In this document: piece after piece, positions 12,466-19,024 of the stretch
How the letters are laid out: each line of letters starts with the position of its first letter
Position numbering within the stretch: the stretch's first letter is position 1
Virus record (IMG/VR): IMGVR_UViG_3300009376_000883
Location: 1-24,092 of that record
Length of the DNA stretch: 24,092 nt
From: a virus
Reading direction: 5' to 3' (one strand)
Program-made: the position numbers and the translations under genes
Notes under the pieces: generated by a model
Database searches by the model: none
The model's input: only the letters and a program-made list of their open reading frames with translations
Told to the model about the DNA's origin: nothing

Positions 12466-12527
12466 AACCCAGCTAGATCGTCACTCTAGTCCTCTCTTTC
12501 GAGTATGCAGACTCACACTACTGGGCT
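12466..12527 (-). ncRNA. 62-nt structured, tRNA-like element at the divergent promoter
   Basis: On the leftward strand a 7-bp closing stem AGCCCAG/CTGGGTT (with one G-U pair that would be a mismatch on the other strand) encloses TA, a hairpin GAGT-CTGCAT-ACTC, a purine linker and a perfect 5-bp/7-nt hairpin CTAGA-GTGACGA-TCTAG directly against the closing stem. The geometry of closing stem, 'TA' at 8-9 and last arm copies a tRNA, but the anticodon arm is missing and the loop is not TTCRA. A TATA-like palindrome lies about 27 bases upstream of its 5' end. Small RNA or a DNA structure; not a functional tRNA. Confidence 0.35.
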
Positions 12528-12544
12528 GATTATAATACGAAAAG

Positions 12545-12562
12545 GTTTATATTAAATATAAC
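12545..12562. promoter_or_regulatory. Near-palindromic bidirectional TATA region
   Basis: TTATATTAAATATAA at 12547-12561 reads almost the same on both strands. Its centre is 22 bases from the TTG of the rightward gene at 12576 and 27 bases from the 5' end of the structured element at 12527, so one box could serve both directions. Confidence 0.55.
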
Positions 12563-12575
12563 TTTATGTACATGA

Positions 12576-12845
12576 TTGAAAAAGGATTCCAGAAAGAAAT
12601 CTCTCATAGAGTCAGCATTTGACATCACTCTTGGGTTTCTAATTTATTTACCAATCAACATATTCATTCTTCCTTATTTTACAAGTGGGATAGAAGAATA
12701 TAGTTTAGCCACAGCATTGACCATATCATCAATCTATACTTCTATAGCAGTAGTAAGAAAATATATGATTAGGCGGTTATTTGTGAATGAAAGTATGACA
12801 AAATCATTACAAATCCTGACAAAGTTTATTAAGCAGGTAAATTAA
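12576..12845 (+). CDS. DUF7220-like two-helix membrane protein
   Basis: 89 aa. A TGA lies just before the frame, and there is no early ATG, so TTG at 12576 is the start; its TATA region sits 22-27 bases upstream, implying leaderless translation from TTG. Two membrane helices (about 14-36 and 43-62) are followed by a basic RKYMIRRLF motif and a polar tail. The pattern 'SLIESAF...GF' plus 'VVRKYMIRRLF' recalls a small family of phage membrane proteins (DUF7220) whose members end with RxYxxRRLF; role unknown, possibly lysis or membrane-related. First gene of the rightward structural block, eight bases before the portal gene. Confidence 0.75.
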   Translation: MKKDSRKKSLIESAFDITLGFLIYLPINIFILPYFTSGIEEYSLATALTISSIYTSIAVVRKYMIRRLFVNESMTKSLQILTKFIKQVN

Positions 12846-12853
12846 CCTAAAAC

Positions 12854-14830
12854 ATGGGTAGATGGGATCAATTAAAGGGTTTTATAACTGGTAGAGGAAC
12901 GATAGACAAAGCTTTTACCGATACTACGACAAGACCAAGCATTGCACAGCCATATATGGCTACTGATACAGGTGCAAAGTTACCAATTTTTCCATTTCCA
13001 CTGATAATGATATACGAATTGGCAGATAATATCGATGCATTGAGAATTCCTATTGAGACATTAAATCGTGAAATATTCAAAAATGGCTTCGAAATTGTCG
13101 AAAAATGGAAGTTTAAATGCTCAGATTGTGGAAAAGAGTTCCAATATGAGCCACTTGTAGACAACCTCCCAGATGAGCAACCTTTCCAATCTAACGAAGA
13201 TAATCAGGACAACTCATTGCCAAAAACGAAGCGAAGAACCACAAATAAAGCGAATAAAAAAGCACTTGTAGACGATGTGATGTGTGATAGTTGTGGAAGT
13301 ATAAAACTATTAAGACCAATACCACAGAATAGAAAGATACTTGAGGGTTTGTTAAACGAATCAATAAATTCAAACGAACAAACCTTAGAAGACGTAGCAA
13401 GACAACTTGAAAGAGATTTAGACGTTGCAGACAATGCATATCTATTGGTGTTAAAGAATTATTGGGTAGATGATAATACAGGTTTAATCTCAGAAAAGAA
13501 AACAGAGATAAAAGAAATGTTAAGAATTGATCCTCCACAAGTTGCAATGATAGCAGACAGTGATGGAAGAATAGGATATGATGATAAAAGAAATGAAATA
13601 TTTGTTTGCCCTAGATTTGAACATAGGGATAAACGACTTACATCAAATACATGTGATCAGTGTGGAGCTCAGGCATTAAAGGCAATAATGGAAGTGAACT
13701 CTGTTTATTCTATAGGTATTCCACAACCAAAAAGAGTTATTTATGGAGAGGGAGAAGTTATTTGGAAAGCAGGTAAGTATAAGCCAGGATTAATTTATGG
13801 TTATTCACCGATATATTCCGTCTGGTCAAAGGCAATGTCCTTGACACATATGGATGAATACATTAGAAAATATTTTGATAAGATGAGACCCCCAAGGGGT
13901 ATGTTAGTAATTGCCTCGCGTAATTACGAAACATTCAGAAAATCTTGGGATATGCTGGAGCAGAAAGCTACAGAAGATCCATATATGATACACCCACTTT
14001 TGGTTGAAAGTGAAAAGGGTGGAAAGAATATGGCACAATGGATTGACTTTACTGGTTCACTTAAAGAATTAGAGTTTATGGCACTTCGTAAGGAGTTAAG
14101 ACAGATAATTGGAGCAATTTACGGTGTTTTACCACTTTATTATGGAGAAATGCCTAGTGGATGGTCACAAGAGGGCTTACAAGTTACGATTACAAACAGG
14201 GCAGTAACATGGGGTCAGGACATACTTCGTAAGTCATTTTACACTAAAATAGCAAGTTTGTTAGGTGTAGACGACTGGGAAATACGATTAAAGGCTGGAG
14301 AAGAGACAGACAAGTTAAGAGAACTACAAACACAGTCAACCGAAATACAAAATATGGCAACAATGCAAGGAATGGGATTTGAAGTAAAGAGAACACATAC
14401 AGGGGAGTTCAAGGTATCAAAAGATCCTATAATAAACCCAATGATGATGGCACAGGAAGCAGAAGTAGAAAAACCACAGAAGAAAGGAAGAGGTAATGCA
14501 ATGGGTCAGAAGAAAGAGAATAAACAAAGTTTTCAAGGAGAGCCAAAGAGGGGAAGACCATCTGATCCCGGAGGGACAAACCAGGGAGCACCTGCAAGTG
14601 GTACAGGTACAACAATGAGTAAGAAGACTTATCTTAAAGGTATAACACCTGATAATTTTGAAGTTGTTAAGAACATATTACAAACATCAGTTGACTTTGG
14701 ATGGAAGAAAACAAAGACGGTTAATGAATTACGCAAGTCGGCACATATGACAGTCAGAGATGCAAGAGAAGTATTTGATAACGAATTAGGCTCAACAAGG
14801 AGGTGGGAGAATGGAGAAGAAGAAAATTAA
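12854..14830 (+). CDS. Portal protein with inserted zinc ribbons
   Basis: 658 aa. Portals form the dodecameric channel for DNA entry at one capsid vertex and dock the terminase and tail (family knowledge). Support: length, position ahead of protease and capsid genes, and the portal core with 'PRGMLVI' (about 342-348) and 'LPLYYGEMPSGWSQEGLQ' (about 427-444). Unusual parts: C89/C92 and C144/C147 form a zinc ribbon split by a 50-residue charged, probably disordered loop; a second cluster of cysteines lies near 255-275 (VCPRFEH...CDQCG). The C-terminal 100 residues carry a basic Gln/Lys/Gly-rich linker and a helical, HTH-like end (about 600-650). Confidence 0.9.
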   Translation: MGRWDQLKGFITGRGTIDKAFTDTTTRPSIAQPYMATDTGAKLPIFPFPLIMIYELADNIDALRIPIETLNREIFKNGFEIVEKWKFKCSDCGKEFQYEPLVDNLPDEQPFQSNEDNQDNSLPKTKRRTTNKANKKALVDDVMCDSCGSIKLLRPIPQNRKILEGLLNESINSNEQTLEDVARQLERDLDVADNAYLLVLKNYWVDDNTGLISEKKTEIKEMLRIDPPQVAMIADSDGRIGYDDKRNEIFVCPRFEHRDKRLTSNTCDQCGAQALKAIMEVNSVYSIGIPQPKRVIYGEGEVIWKAGKYKPGLIYGYSPIYSVWSKAMSLTHMDEYIRKYFDKMRPPRGMLVIASRNYETFRKSWDMLEQKATEDPYMIHPLLVESEKGGKNMAQWIDFTGSLKELEFMALRKELRQIIGAIYGVLPLYYGEMPSGWSQEGLQVTITNRAVTWGQDILRKSFYTKIASLLGVDDWEIRLKAGEETDKLRELQTQSTEIQNMATMQGMGFEVKRTHTGEFKVSKDPIINPMMMAQEAEVEKPQKKGRGNAMGQKKENKQSFQGEPKRGRPSDPGGTNQGAPASGTGTTMSKKTYLKGITPDNFEVVKNILQTSVDFGWKKTKTVNELRKSAHMTVRDAREVFDNELGSTRRWENGEEEN

Positions 14831-15074
14831 GAAAAAACCAAGCAAGGAAATTACAAAGGCTACTGTAAAAGTAAAACTCGGAGAAGTGAATGTATACAAG
14901 GCAAAAGAGGTAAACATACCAAACGTGTATCACCCAAACTATAAACTTATTGACGATACAATAGAAGATATAAGGAAGATGAGTAGAAAAGTATCTACTA
15001 ATGACTATGCTACCAACAATGTTTATCTGTTATTACAGGATTGTTTAAAGAAAATAACACTTGCTGAGAAGTAA
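14811..15074 (+). CDS. 87-aa basic hypothetical protein after the portal
   Basis: Start at ATG 14811, 20 bases inside the portal gene, supported by a strong AGGAGGTGG ribosome-binding site. Very lysine-rich N-terminus (residues 2-25), a short strand region, then helices (45-85). Ends in a TAATG junction with the next gene. Its place after the portal suggests a head-assembly or packaging accessory, which cannot be decided from sequence. Confidence 0.75.
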   Translation: MEKKKIKKKPSKEITKATVKVKLGEVNVYKAKEVNIPNVYHPNYKLIDDTIEDIRKMSRKVSTNDYATNNVYLLLQDCLKKITLAEK

Positions 15075-15505
15075 TGGCAACCAAACTCAATATAAATTCC
15101 GGTTCGTATATCGGGCAAAAACTGTGGGAATTACACCAAAAACACGAACAAACGGCAGTAAATAACTACAAGGAAGGTATATGTTTCATGTGTTTCTCCA
15201 AGGATGCAGTGTCGGCAACACTCATAGATATATGTGGTGACTGTGCTGGAAAGAAAGGAAGAGAGGCATTATTAGTGCCAGTAGGCGAGAAATACTATGG
15301 AATGTGCTATGATTGTGGACAATATAGGTTTCATATAGAGAATATAAACGCCAGATTTTGTAGAATTTGTTATCAAAGAATAATGAAGAGAATAAGAGAA
15401 GATCATCATGGTCGGGAAGACCCATTTTGGAAAAGCATGAGAAAGAAGCATGGTAAGGACTTTGCCTTTACTATGAATGATTCAACAACCTCATTCAGAA
15501 GATAA
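15074..15505 (+). CDS. 143-aa double zinc-ribbon protein
   Basis: Starts in the TAATG junction. Cysteine pairs C37/C40, C54/C57, C78/C81 and C96/C99 make two consecutive zinc ribbons, followed by a strongly basic region (100-135) suited to nucleic acid binding. Could be a small HNH-lacking DNA-binding packaging factor or a regulator; no histidine-metal nuclease signature was seen. Co-transcribed with the portal. Confidence 0.8.
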   Translation: MATKLNINSGSYIGQKLWELHQKHEQTAVNNYKEGICFMCFSKDAVSATLIDICGDCAGKKGREALLVPVGEKYYGMCYDCGQYRFHIENINARFCRICYQRIMKRIREDHHGREDPFWKSMRKKHGKDFAFTMNDSTTSFRR

Positions 15506-15517
15506 TTTAAATATAAA
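15506..15517 (+). promoter_or_regulatory. TATA box of the 105-aa gene
   Basis: TTTAAATATAAA centred about 24 bases before ATG 15535; typical leaderless spacing. Confidence 0.65.
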
Positions 15518-15534
15518 GAAGATACAATAAATGC

Positions 15535-15852
15535 ATGGTAGAAGAAATATTTTCCAACTTTGGCTATGAAGTTATACTTATAGTCATAGGTATATTTTTG
15601 TCTGGTCTAGCAGCAAGTTTTATAAGCCGATTTAAAAAGAGGCAGGATTGTCTAGAACTAATACAAAAAAATGTGGAAGAATTGAACAAAAGGTCTTATC
15701 GTATAGAAAAGACCATTATTATTCTTGCAAAATTACAAGAGGATACCATATCAAAAACTCATCCTGAACTCAAGACCGAATGGGAAGAAATTGTAAAGGA
15801 GTTATTAGACACAAAGTTACAATATAAAAAACTTACTAATCTTGGTCATTAA
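15535..15852 (+). CDS. 105-aa membrane-anchored coiled-coil protein
   Basis: One N-terminal transmembrane helix (about 11-31), a positively charged RFKKR stop, then a long amphipathic helix with heptads (40-100). This layout, N-terminal anchor plus cytoplasmic coiled coil, occurs in small phage spanin- or holin-associated and tail-accessory proteins, but no family is recognised. Its own TATA box makes it a separate transcription unit. The 3' end overlaps the convergent gene at 15836-16021 by 17 bases. Confidence 0.75.
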   Translation: MVEEIFSNFGYEVILIVIGIFLSGLAASFISRFKKRQDCLELIQKNVEELNKRSYRIEKTIIILAKLQEDTISKTHPELKTEWEEIVKELLDTKLQYKKLTNLGH

Positions 15853-16021
15853 GTTTTCTTCGAGGTATATCATTAACATCTCCTTTCCAATCATGATACT
15901 TAGCCAAGTCTGGTGGAAGCATTAAGAATTCTAACAGTTTTTCAATGTTTGAAAGTTTTTGATTTGTCTCTCTTAGGAGTTCTTCAACATCCCCAAGGAT
16001 AAAATCAATTTTGAATACCAT
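15836..16021 (-). CDS. 61-aa helical protein, second gene of the reversed island
   Basis: ATG 16021 lies inside the end of the 150-aa gene (17-base overlap, other frame) and the stop region overlaps the convergent gene at 15852. N-terminal two thirds is amphipathic helix with leucine heptads; the end is charged. Part of a two-gene leftward unit placed among rightward structural genes. Confidence 0.65.
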   Translation of the reverse strand: MVFKIDFILGDVEELLRETNQKLSNIEKLLEFLMLPPDLAKYHDWKGDVNDIPRRKLNDQD

Positions 16022-16457
16022 TTTTTACCTGTAAGATGAAGTTTAACCTGTCTCTTGAAATATCGTAAAAACTCTGCAAGTTATCTATTTCTTTTTTATT
16101 TTTTGGTTTATCACCGTAAAAACGGTCTACTCTTATCTCTAATTCTGCTTTTCTGAGTTTCTTTGGAATAAACTCTATATTGCCACTTTTTGGATTATAT
16201 TTTATTTCTTTTTTCTTTATTACCAGTTCATCCCCCTCTTTATACTCATATGTAGTACCATTGACAAAATGAACAATACTTCTTCCCAACTGTGGTCGTT
16301 CCTTATGTTTTGTTATTTTTGTAACAACCCATAGTTTCTTATTAGGTTTTAGAAAAATATCAATAATAGGTGCAGAAAACATGACTTCTTTATCTAATCT
16401 CTTATATTGTGTAAGATATTGATCATTGTTTTCATAAACATAAATAGATGTCCCCAT
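16005..16457 (-). CDS. 150-aa basic hypothetical protein, first gene of the reversed island
   Basis: ATG 16457 is about 20 bases from the shared AT-box at 16477-16488. The product is Lys-rich; strands dominate residues 1-110, with a probable helical C-terminus (120-150). No cysteine cluster or known domain. Being transcribed against its neighbours from its own promoter, it behaves like a moron gene: a host-interaction, anti-defence or regulatory role is possible but unproven. Confidence 0.75.
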   Translation of the reverse strand: MGTSIYVYENNDQYLTQYKRLDKEVMFSAPIIDIFLKPNKKLWVVTKITKHKERPQLGRSIVHFVNGTTYEYKEGDELVIKKKEIKYNPKSGNIEFIPKKLRKAELEIRVDRFYGDKPKNKKEIDNLQSFYDISRDRLNFILQVKNGIQN

Positions 16458-16476
16458 AATTACTCAACACAATCCT

Positions 16477-16488
16477 TATTAATATAAA
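16477..16488. promoter_or_regulatory. Shared divergent TATA box
   Basis: TTATTAATATAA contains the palindrome ATTAAT/ATTAATAT. It lies about 20 bases from the leftward ATG 16457 and about 17-22 bases from the rightward ATG 16505; no other TATA candidate is within the 47-base intergenic space, so both leaderless genes appear to use this box. Confidence 0.6.
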
Positions 16489-16504
16489 TGTTTCTTTCAA
16501 CAAT

Positions 16505-16723
16505 ATGGGTAAAAAGTGTAAATGTGGAAAAAAACGTTACGGGTATGGTGATGGTATTCATGAGATTTGGATATGTTATAACTGTGGTAAGTTTGTAGGA
16601 AAAGCAGGTGGAGATTTTTTATTTACTATGTTTGTACAAGAAAACCCTAATATCATAATGGGAATGATTAACGAAAAAATACTAAAACCAATAAATGACA
16701 AAAATGGTAGATATATTAATTAA
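16505..16723 (+). CDS. 72-aa zinc-ribbon protein
   Basis: CKC at C5/C7 and CYNC at C24/C27 form an N-terminal zinc ribbon in a 30-residue module; the rest contains a hydrophobic FLFTMFV stretch (residues 39-45) and an amphipathic end. Divergently transcribed from the reversed island through the shared AT-box. A regulator of the divergent unit is imaginable. Function unknown. Confidence 0.75.
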   Translation: MGKKCKCGKKRYGYGDGIHEIWICYNCGKFVGKAGGDFLFTMFVQENPNIIMGMINEKILKPINDKNGRYIN

Positions 16724-16796
16724 TGAGATCAGACGTTTAGAAGAAAAAATAGACAAAAATAACAAATCCTTAAATAGCAGATATCTGTGTGGGTGA
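16704..16796 (+). CDS. 30-aa coiled-coil mini-protein overlapping the zinc gene
   Basis: Frame from ATG 16704 to TGA 16794-16796, starting 20 bases inside the zinc gene. The first 25 residues form one charged amphipathic helix (EIRRLEEKIDK core). It has no Shine-Dalgarno, and its 3' part carries the TATA box of the next gene, so it could be chance. The helix quality and codon style make it worth listing. Confidence 0.4.
   Translation: MVDILINEIRRLEEKIDKNNKSLNSRYLCG
16769..16777 (+). promoter_or_regulatory. TATA box of the holin-like gene
   Basis: CTTAAATAG centred 26 bases before ATG 16799, which also shows that the ATG, and not the upstream GTG at 16787, is the start. Confidence 0.65.
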
Positions 16797-16798
16797 AT

Positions 16799-17065
16799 AT
16801 GGAAGCATTGATACTTGTCGCTATTGCATCAGCAATAGGAGCAGGTCTGAACACACTAAGAGGCTGGTTACATTCTGAAGGAGAAGCTTACTCTGTAAGA
16901 CGACTAGCAGGATCACTGATTGTCGCTACTTTTGCTGCTCTGGCTATCGCACAAGTCCAAATTGTTGACGGTTTAACTGATGCAGGAATTGTATTAGTTG
17001 GTCTGACAGTTGGATTTACTGCTGATTATGTAGTGACTAAAGCAAAGAAAGAGTCTAGCGAATAA
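16799..17065 (+). CDS. 88-aa three-helix membrane protein, holin-like
   Basis: Hydrophobic segments at about 1-17, 37-54 and 62-80, Ala/Gly/Ile-rich, with a charged C-terminal tail (KAKKESSE). Length, three short helices and basic tail are typical of class I holins (family knowledge), but holins are too diverse to assign by eye. Single gene with its own TATA box and a T-tract after the stop. Codon use is closer to that of the capsid gene than of the neighbours, suggesting strong expression; an abundant virion membrane or structural role is therefore also possible. Confidence 0.7.
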   Translation: MEALILVAIASAIGAGLNTLRGWLHSEGEAYSVRRLAGSLIVATFAALAIAQVQIVDGLTDAGIVLVGLTVGFTADYVVTKAKKESSE

Positions 17066-17075
17066 GGATAGACAA

Positions 17076-17101
17076 GTGTTGTGTGTATTTTTTCCCAACA
17101 C
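17076..17101 (+). terminator. T-rich terminator with 6-bp inverted repeat
   Basis: GTGTTG (17076-17081) and CAACAC (17096-17101) flank a loop containing TTTTTT (17088-17093), ten bases after the holin-like gene's stop and before the protease promoter. Confidence 0.55.
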
Positions 17102-17112
17102 ACTCACTAAAT

Positions 17113-17122
17113 ACTTATAAAT
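17113..17122 (+). promoter_or_regulatory. TATA box of the protease gene
   Basis: ACTTATAAAT centred about 27 bases before ATG 17144; the gene is probably leaderless. Confidence 0.65.
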
Positions 17123-17143
17123 TAGAGTTAATCTAAGATTTAT

Positions 17144-19024
17144 ATGGGAGAAGCAGTATTCTTCAGAAACCTTACCACGAAAGGATTGACAGCAGTTAAT
17201 AGTGGAGAAAGGTATTTTGAGGGTTATCTTACAGTACAGGTAAAGGACAAGCAGGGAGAAGTCACAATAGTAGATGAATTGATGAAAGTGTTACCTGTTT
17301 GGATAGACAGGGGAGCTCCAATATCCGACACTCATAGTAACAGAATAATAGGAAAAGGAATAAACTATTCAAAAGTGGAATACAGAGATAAGGATGGAGA
17401 AGTATATCCTGCAATAAAGGTTACAGGTAAGATACATAAGAATTATGAATTAGACAATGATATTTGGCAAAAAATCAAATCAGGTGAATATAAGGGATTA
17501 AGTTTCGGTGGAGCAACAAAATCAGATAGAGAACCAATGAGAATGAAAGACGGTTCCATAGCATATAGTTTAAAGGATTTAGAACATTATGAGGTCGCAG
17601 TATGCAGAGATCCAGCAGTACCACTTGCACTTATTACAGAATATAACACATTAGCGAAAGCAGCAGTAGATGGAGTTGATTTAGGAGATGGTAGAATGTT
17701 GATTAAATGTGATAAGTTTGGTTGCTTTGTTGATAAGAATAACAAGGAAGCAGGGCTTAAAGCACCAGAAGCGAGAAACGAAGCATTGGTTTATGACGAT
17801 AAGACACATGATCAACCAAGTGAAACACCATTAGAAAACCAAGCAAAAATACAAAAGGTTTCAGATGAAATGGCTGGAACTTTACTAGATGAAGATAGAG
17901 CAGTTCAATCAGGTAAGGTAAGACCACCAACACCAAAACACTTAGTAAATCCAAAGGATAAAGGAGAAGATTGTGAAGACGGAAGTTGTGATAAGAAAGA
18001 CGGATTTCCAGCTATGACATATCAAGAACATGAGTTTGATACTGAGGGCGTTTGCACAAATTGTGGTAAAAAGTATAAGAAAGGTGTGGTAGAGGGATTT
18101 CACCCACCAAAAGATTCAAAGAAAGCAGGACATGACAAGCCAGAAAAATGTGAGTTTTGTGGTGCAGCACAAAGAGATGCAACAATCATGGTAAAGAATC
18201 CAAAAGACCCCACTGCATCTGGGTTTGACAAGCAAAGAATGGATCAGTTTGAAACACATCGATCTCACCATACCAAGAAAGGACAAGATTGGTCAAACGC
18301 AGACGGAGATAGACATGGTATGTATAACCAAGACACAGACGAGGGTGGTATGGGTAAAAAACATACAGGACCAAAAGGATGTAAGTGTGGAGATCCAAAG
18401 TGTAAAGATCCTAAATGTAAGAAAAAACCTAAGAGAGAAGTTGGAACAGGTCATGGAGCAGAACAGAATGATGCAGGAGAAGTCGGCTGGTCAGGTAGTG
18501 GTTCACCATATCCTAAGAAGAAGAAAGCAATAATAACAAACATATTATCACGATTAAAATCATTAAATTTCATGTTAAAAGGTTATAGTGATGAGTTTAA
18601 AGAAGATAAAGAAAATTGGGAACAACAACAAGTGCCAAGTAGACGAAAAAGAAAAAGAAGAGGAAAGGATGCAGCAACCATTACAAACATACTATCACGA
18701 TTAAAATCATTAGATTTTCTACTAAGAAAAGAACCATTGTTATCTAATTCATGGGAAGCTGTACATATTGATCAAAAAGAACAAGCAGAAAAAAAGAAGA
18801 AAAAGAGAAAGAAGAAAGGTGGATTGGGAGGACTTCATGGTGCATTAGACTATCGTGATCTTGATGAAAAACTTGATGCAGCAAAGAAAAAGAAGAAAAA
18901 AAAATCATTTTTAATGAGAGTTAAAGACGGAGAATTCGGTGGCATGAATACAGGAGAAGTAGAATGGACAGAACCAAGAGATACTGCTAATAGTAGAATG
19001 AAACGTGGTAAAGATGTCGCTTGA
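17144..19024 (+). CDS. XkdF-like prohead protease with long zinc-rich C-terminal extension
   Basis: 626 aa; only the first 170 or so are the protease. Features: FEGYLTVQVKD (25-35), the SDTHSNRIIGKG motif with likely catalytic His64, GLSFGG with likely Ser120, and YEVAVCRDPAVP (149-160), the order seen in XkdF/prohead proteases that mature capsids by cutting scaffold and capsid (family knowledge). The extension holds cysteine knuckles (about 304-307, 333-336, and a CKCGDPKCKDPKCKK run near 417-431), Lys/Asp-rich linkers and two nearly identical helical repeats ITNILSRLKSL at about 463-475 and 510-522. Such a tail probably acts as an internal scaffold. Two thirds of the protein is extension, far longer than usual. 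Confidence 0.82.
   Translation: MGEAVFFRNLTTKGLTAVNSGERYFEGYLTVQVKDKQGEVTIVDELMKVLPVWIDRGAPISDTHSNRIIGKGINYSKVEYRDKDGEVYPAIKVTGKIHKNYELDNDIWQKIKSGEYKGLSFGGATKSDREPMRMKDGSIAYSLKDLEHYEVAVCRDPAVPLALITEYNTLAKAAVDGVDLGDGRMLIKCDKFGCFVDKNNKEAGLKAPEARNEALVYDDKTHDQPSETPLENQAKIQKVSDEMAGTLLDEDRAVQSGKVRPPTPKHLVNPKDKGEDCEDGSCDKKDGFPAMTYQEHEFDTEGVCTNCGKKYKKGVVEGFHPPKDSKKAGHDKPEKCEFCGAAQRDATIMVKNPKDPTASGFDKQRMDQFETHRSHHTKKGQDWSNADGDRHGMYNQDTDEGGMGKKHTGPKGCKCGDPKCKDPKCKKKPKREVGTGHGAEQNDAGEVGWSGSGSPYPKKKKAIITNILSRLKSLNFMLKGYSDEFKEDKENWEQQQVPSRRKRKRRGKDAATITNILSRLKSLDFLLRKEPLLSNSWEAVHIDQKEQAEKKKKKRKKKGGLGGLHGALDYRDLDEKLDAAKKKKKKKSFLMRVKDGEFGGMNTGEVEWTEPRDTANSRMKRGKDVA
18535..18566 (+). repeat. First copy of the ITNILSRLKSL repeat
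   Basis: About 30 bases nearly identical to 18682-18712, encoding the helix ITNILSRLKSL[ND]F. Nucleotide-level similarity suggests a recent duplication inside the protease extension. Confidence 0.7.
18682..18713 (+). repeat. Second copy of the ITNILSRLKSL repeat
   Basis: Differs from the copy at 18535 mainly by third-position changes; both copies follow a lysine-rich stretch. Confidence 0.7.

Noticed and set aside
12466-12527. A genuine tRNA gene
   Set aside because: The closing stem and last arm fit, but there is no anticodon arm, no GG in the first loop, no TTC in the last loop, and the length is 62 nt. Kept only as a structured element.
13191-13547. 118-codon frame on the minus strand inside the portal gene
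   Set aside because: It encodes a Leu/Phe/Tyr-rich sequence typical of the antisense of Lys/Glu-rich coding DNA; no start signals. The portal frame is clearly real.
15074-15505. HNH endonuclease next to the portal
   Set aside because: The four CxxC pairs suit zinc ribbons, but the HNH His/Asn residues are not seen in the right places.
18225-18533. 102-codon plus-strand frame within the protease extension
   Set aside because: Out-of-frame shadow of Lys-rich coding sequence, no ribosome-binding site; the main frame continues through with zinc motifs and repeats.
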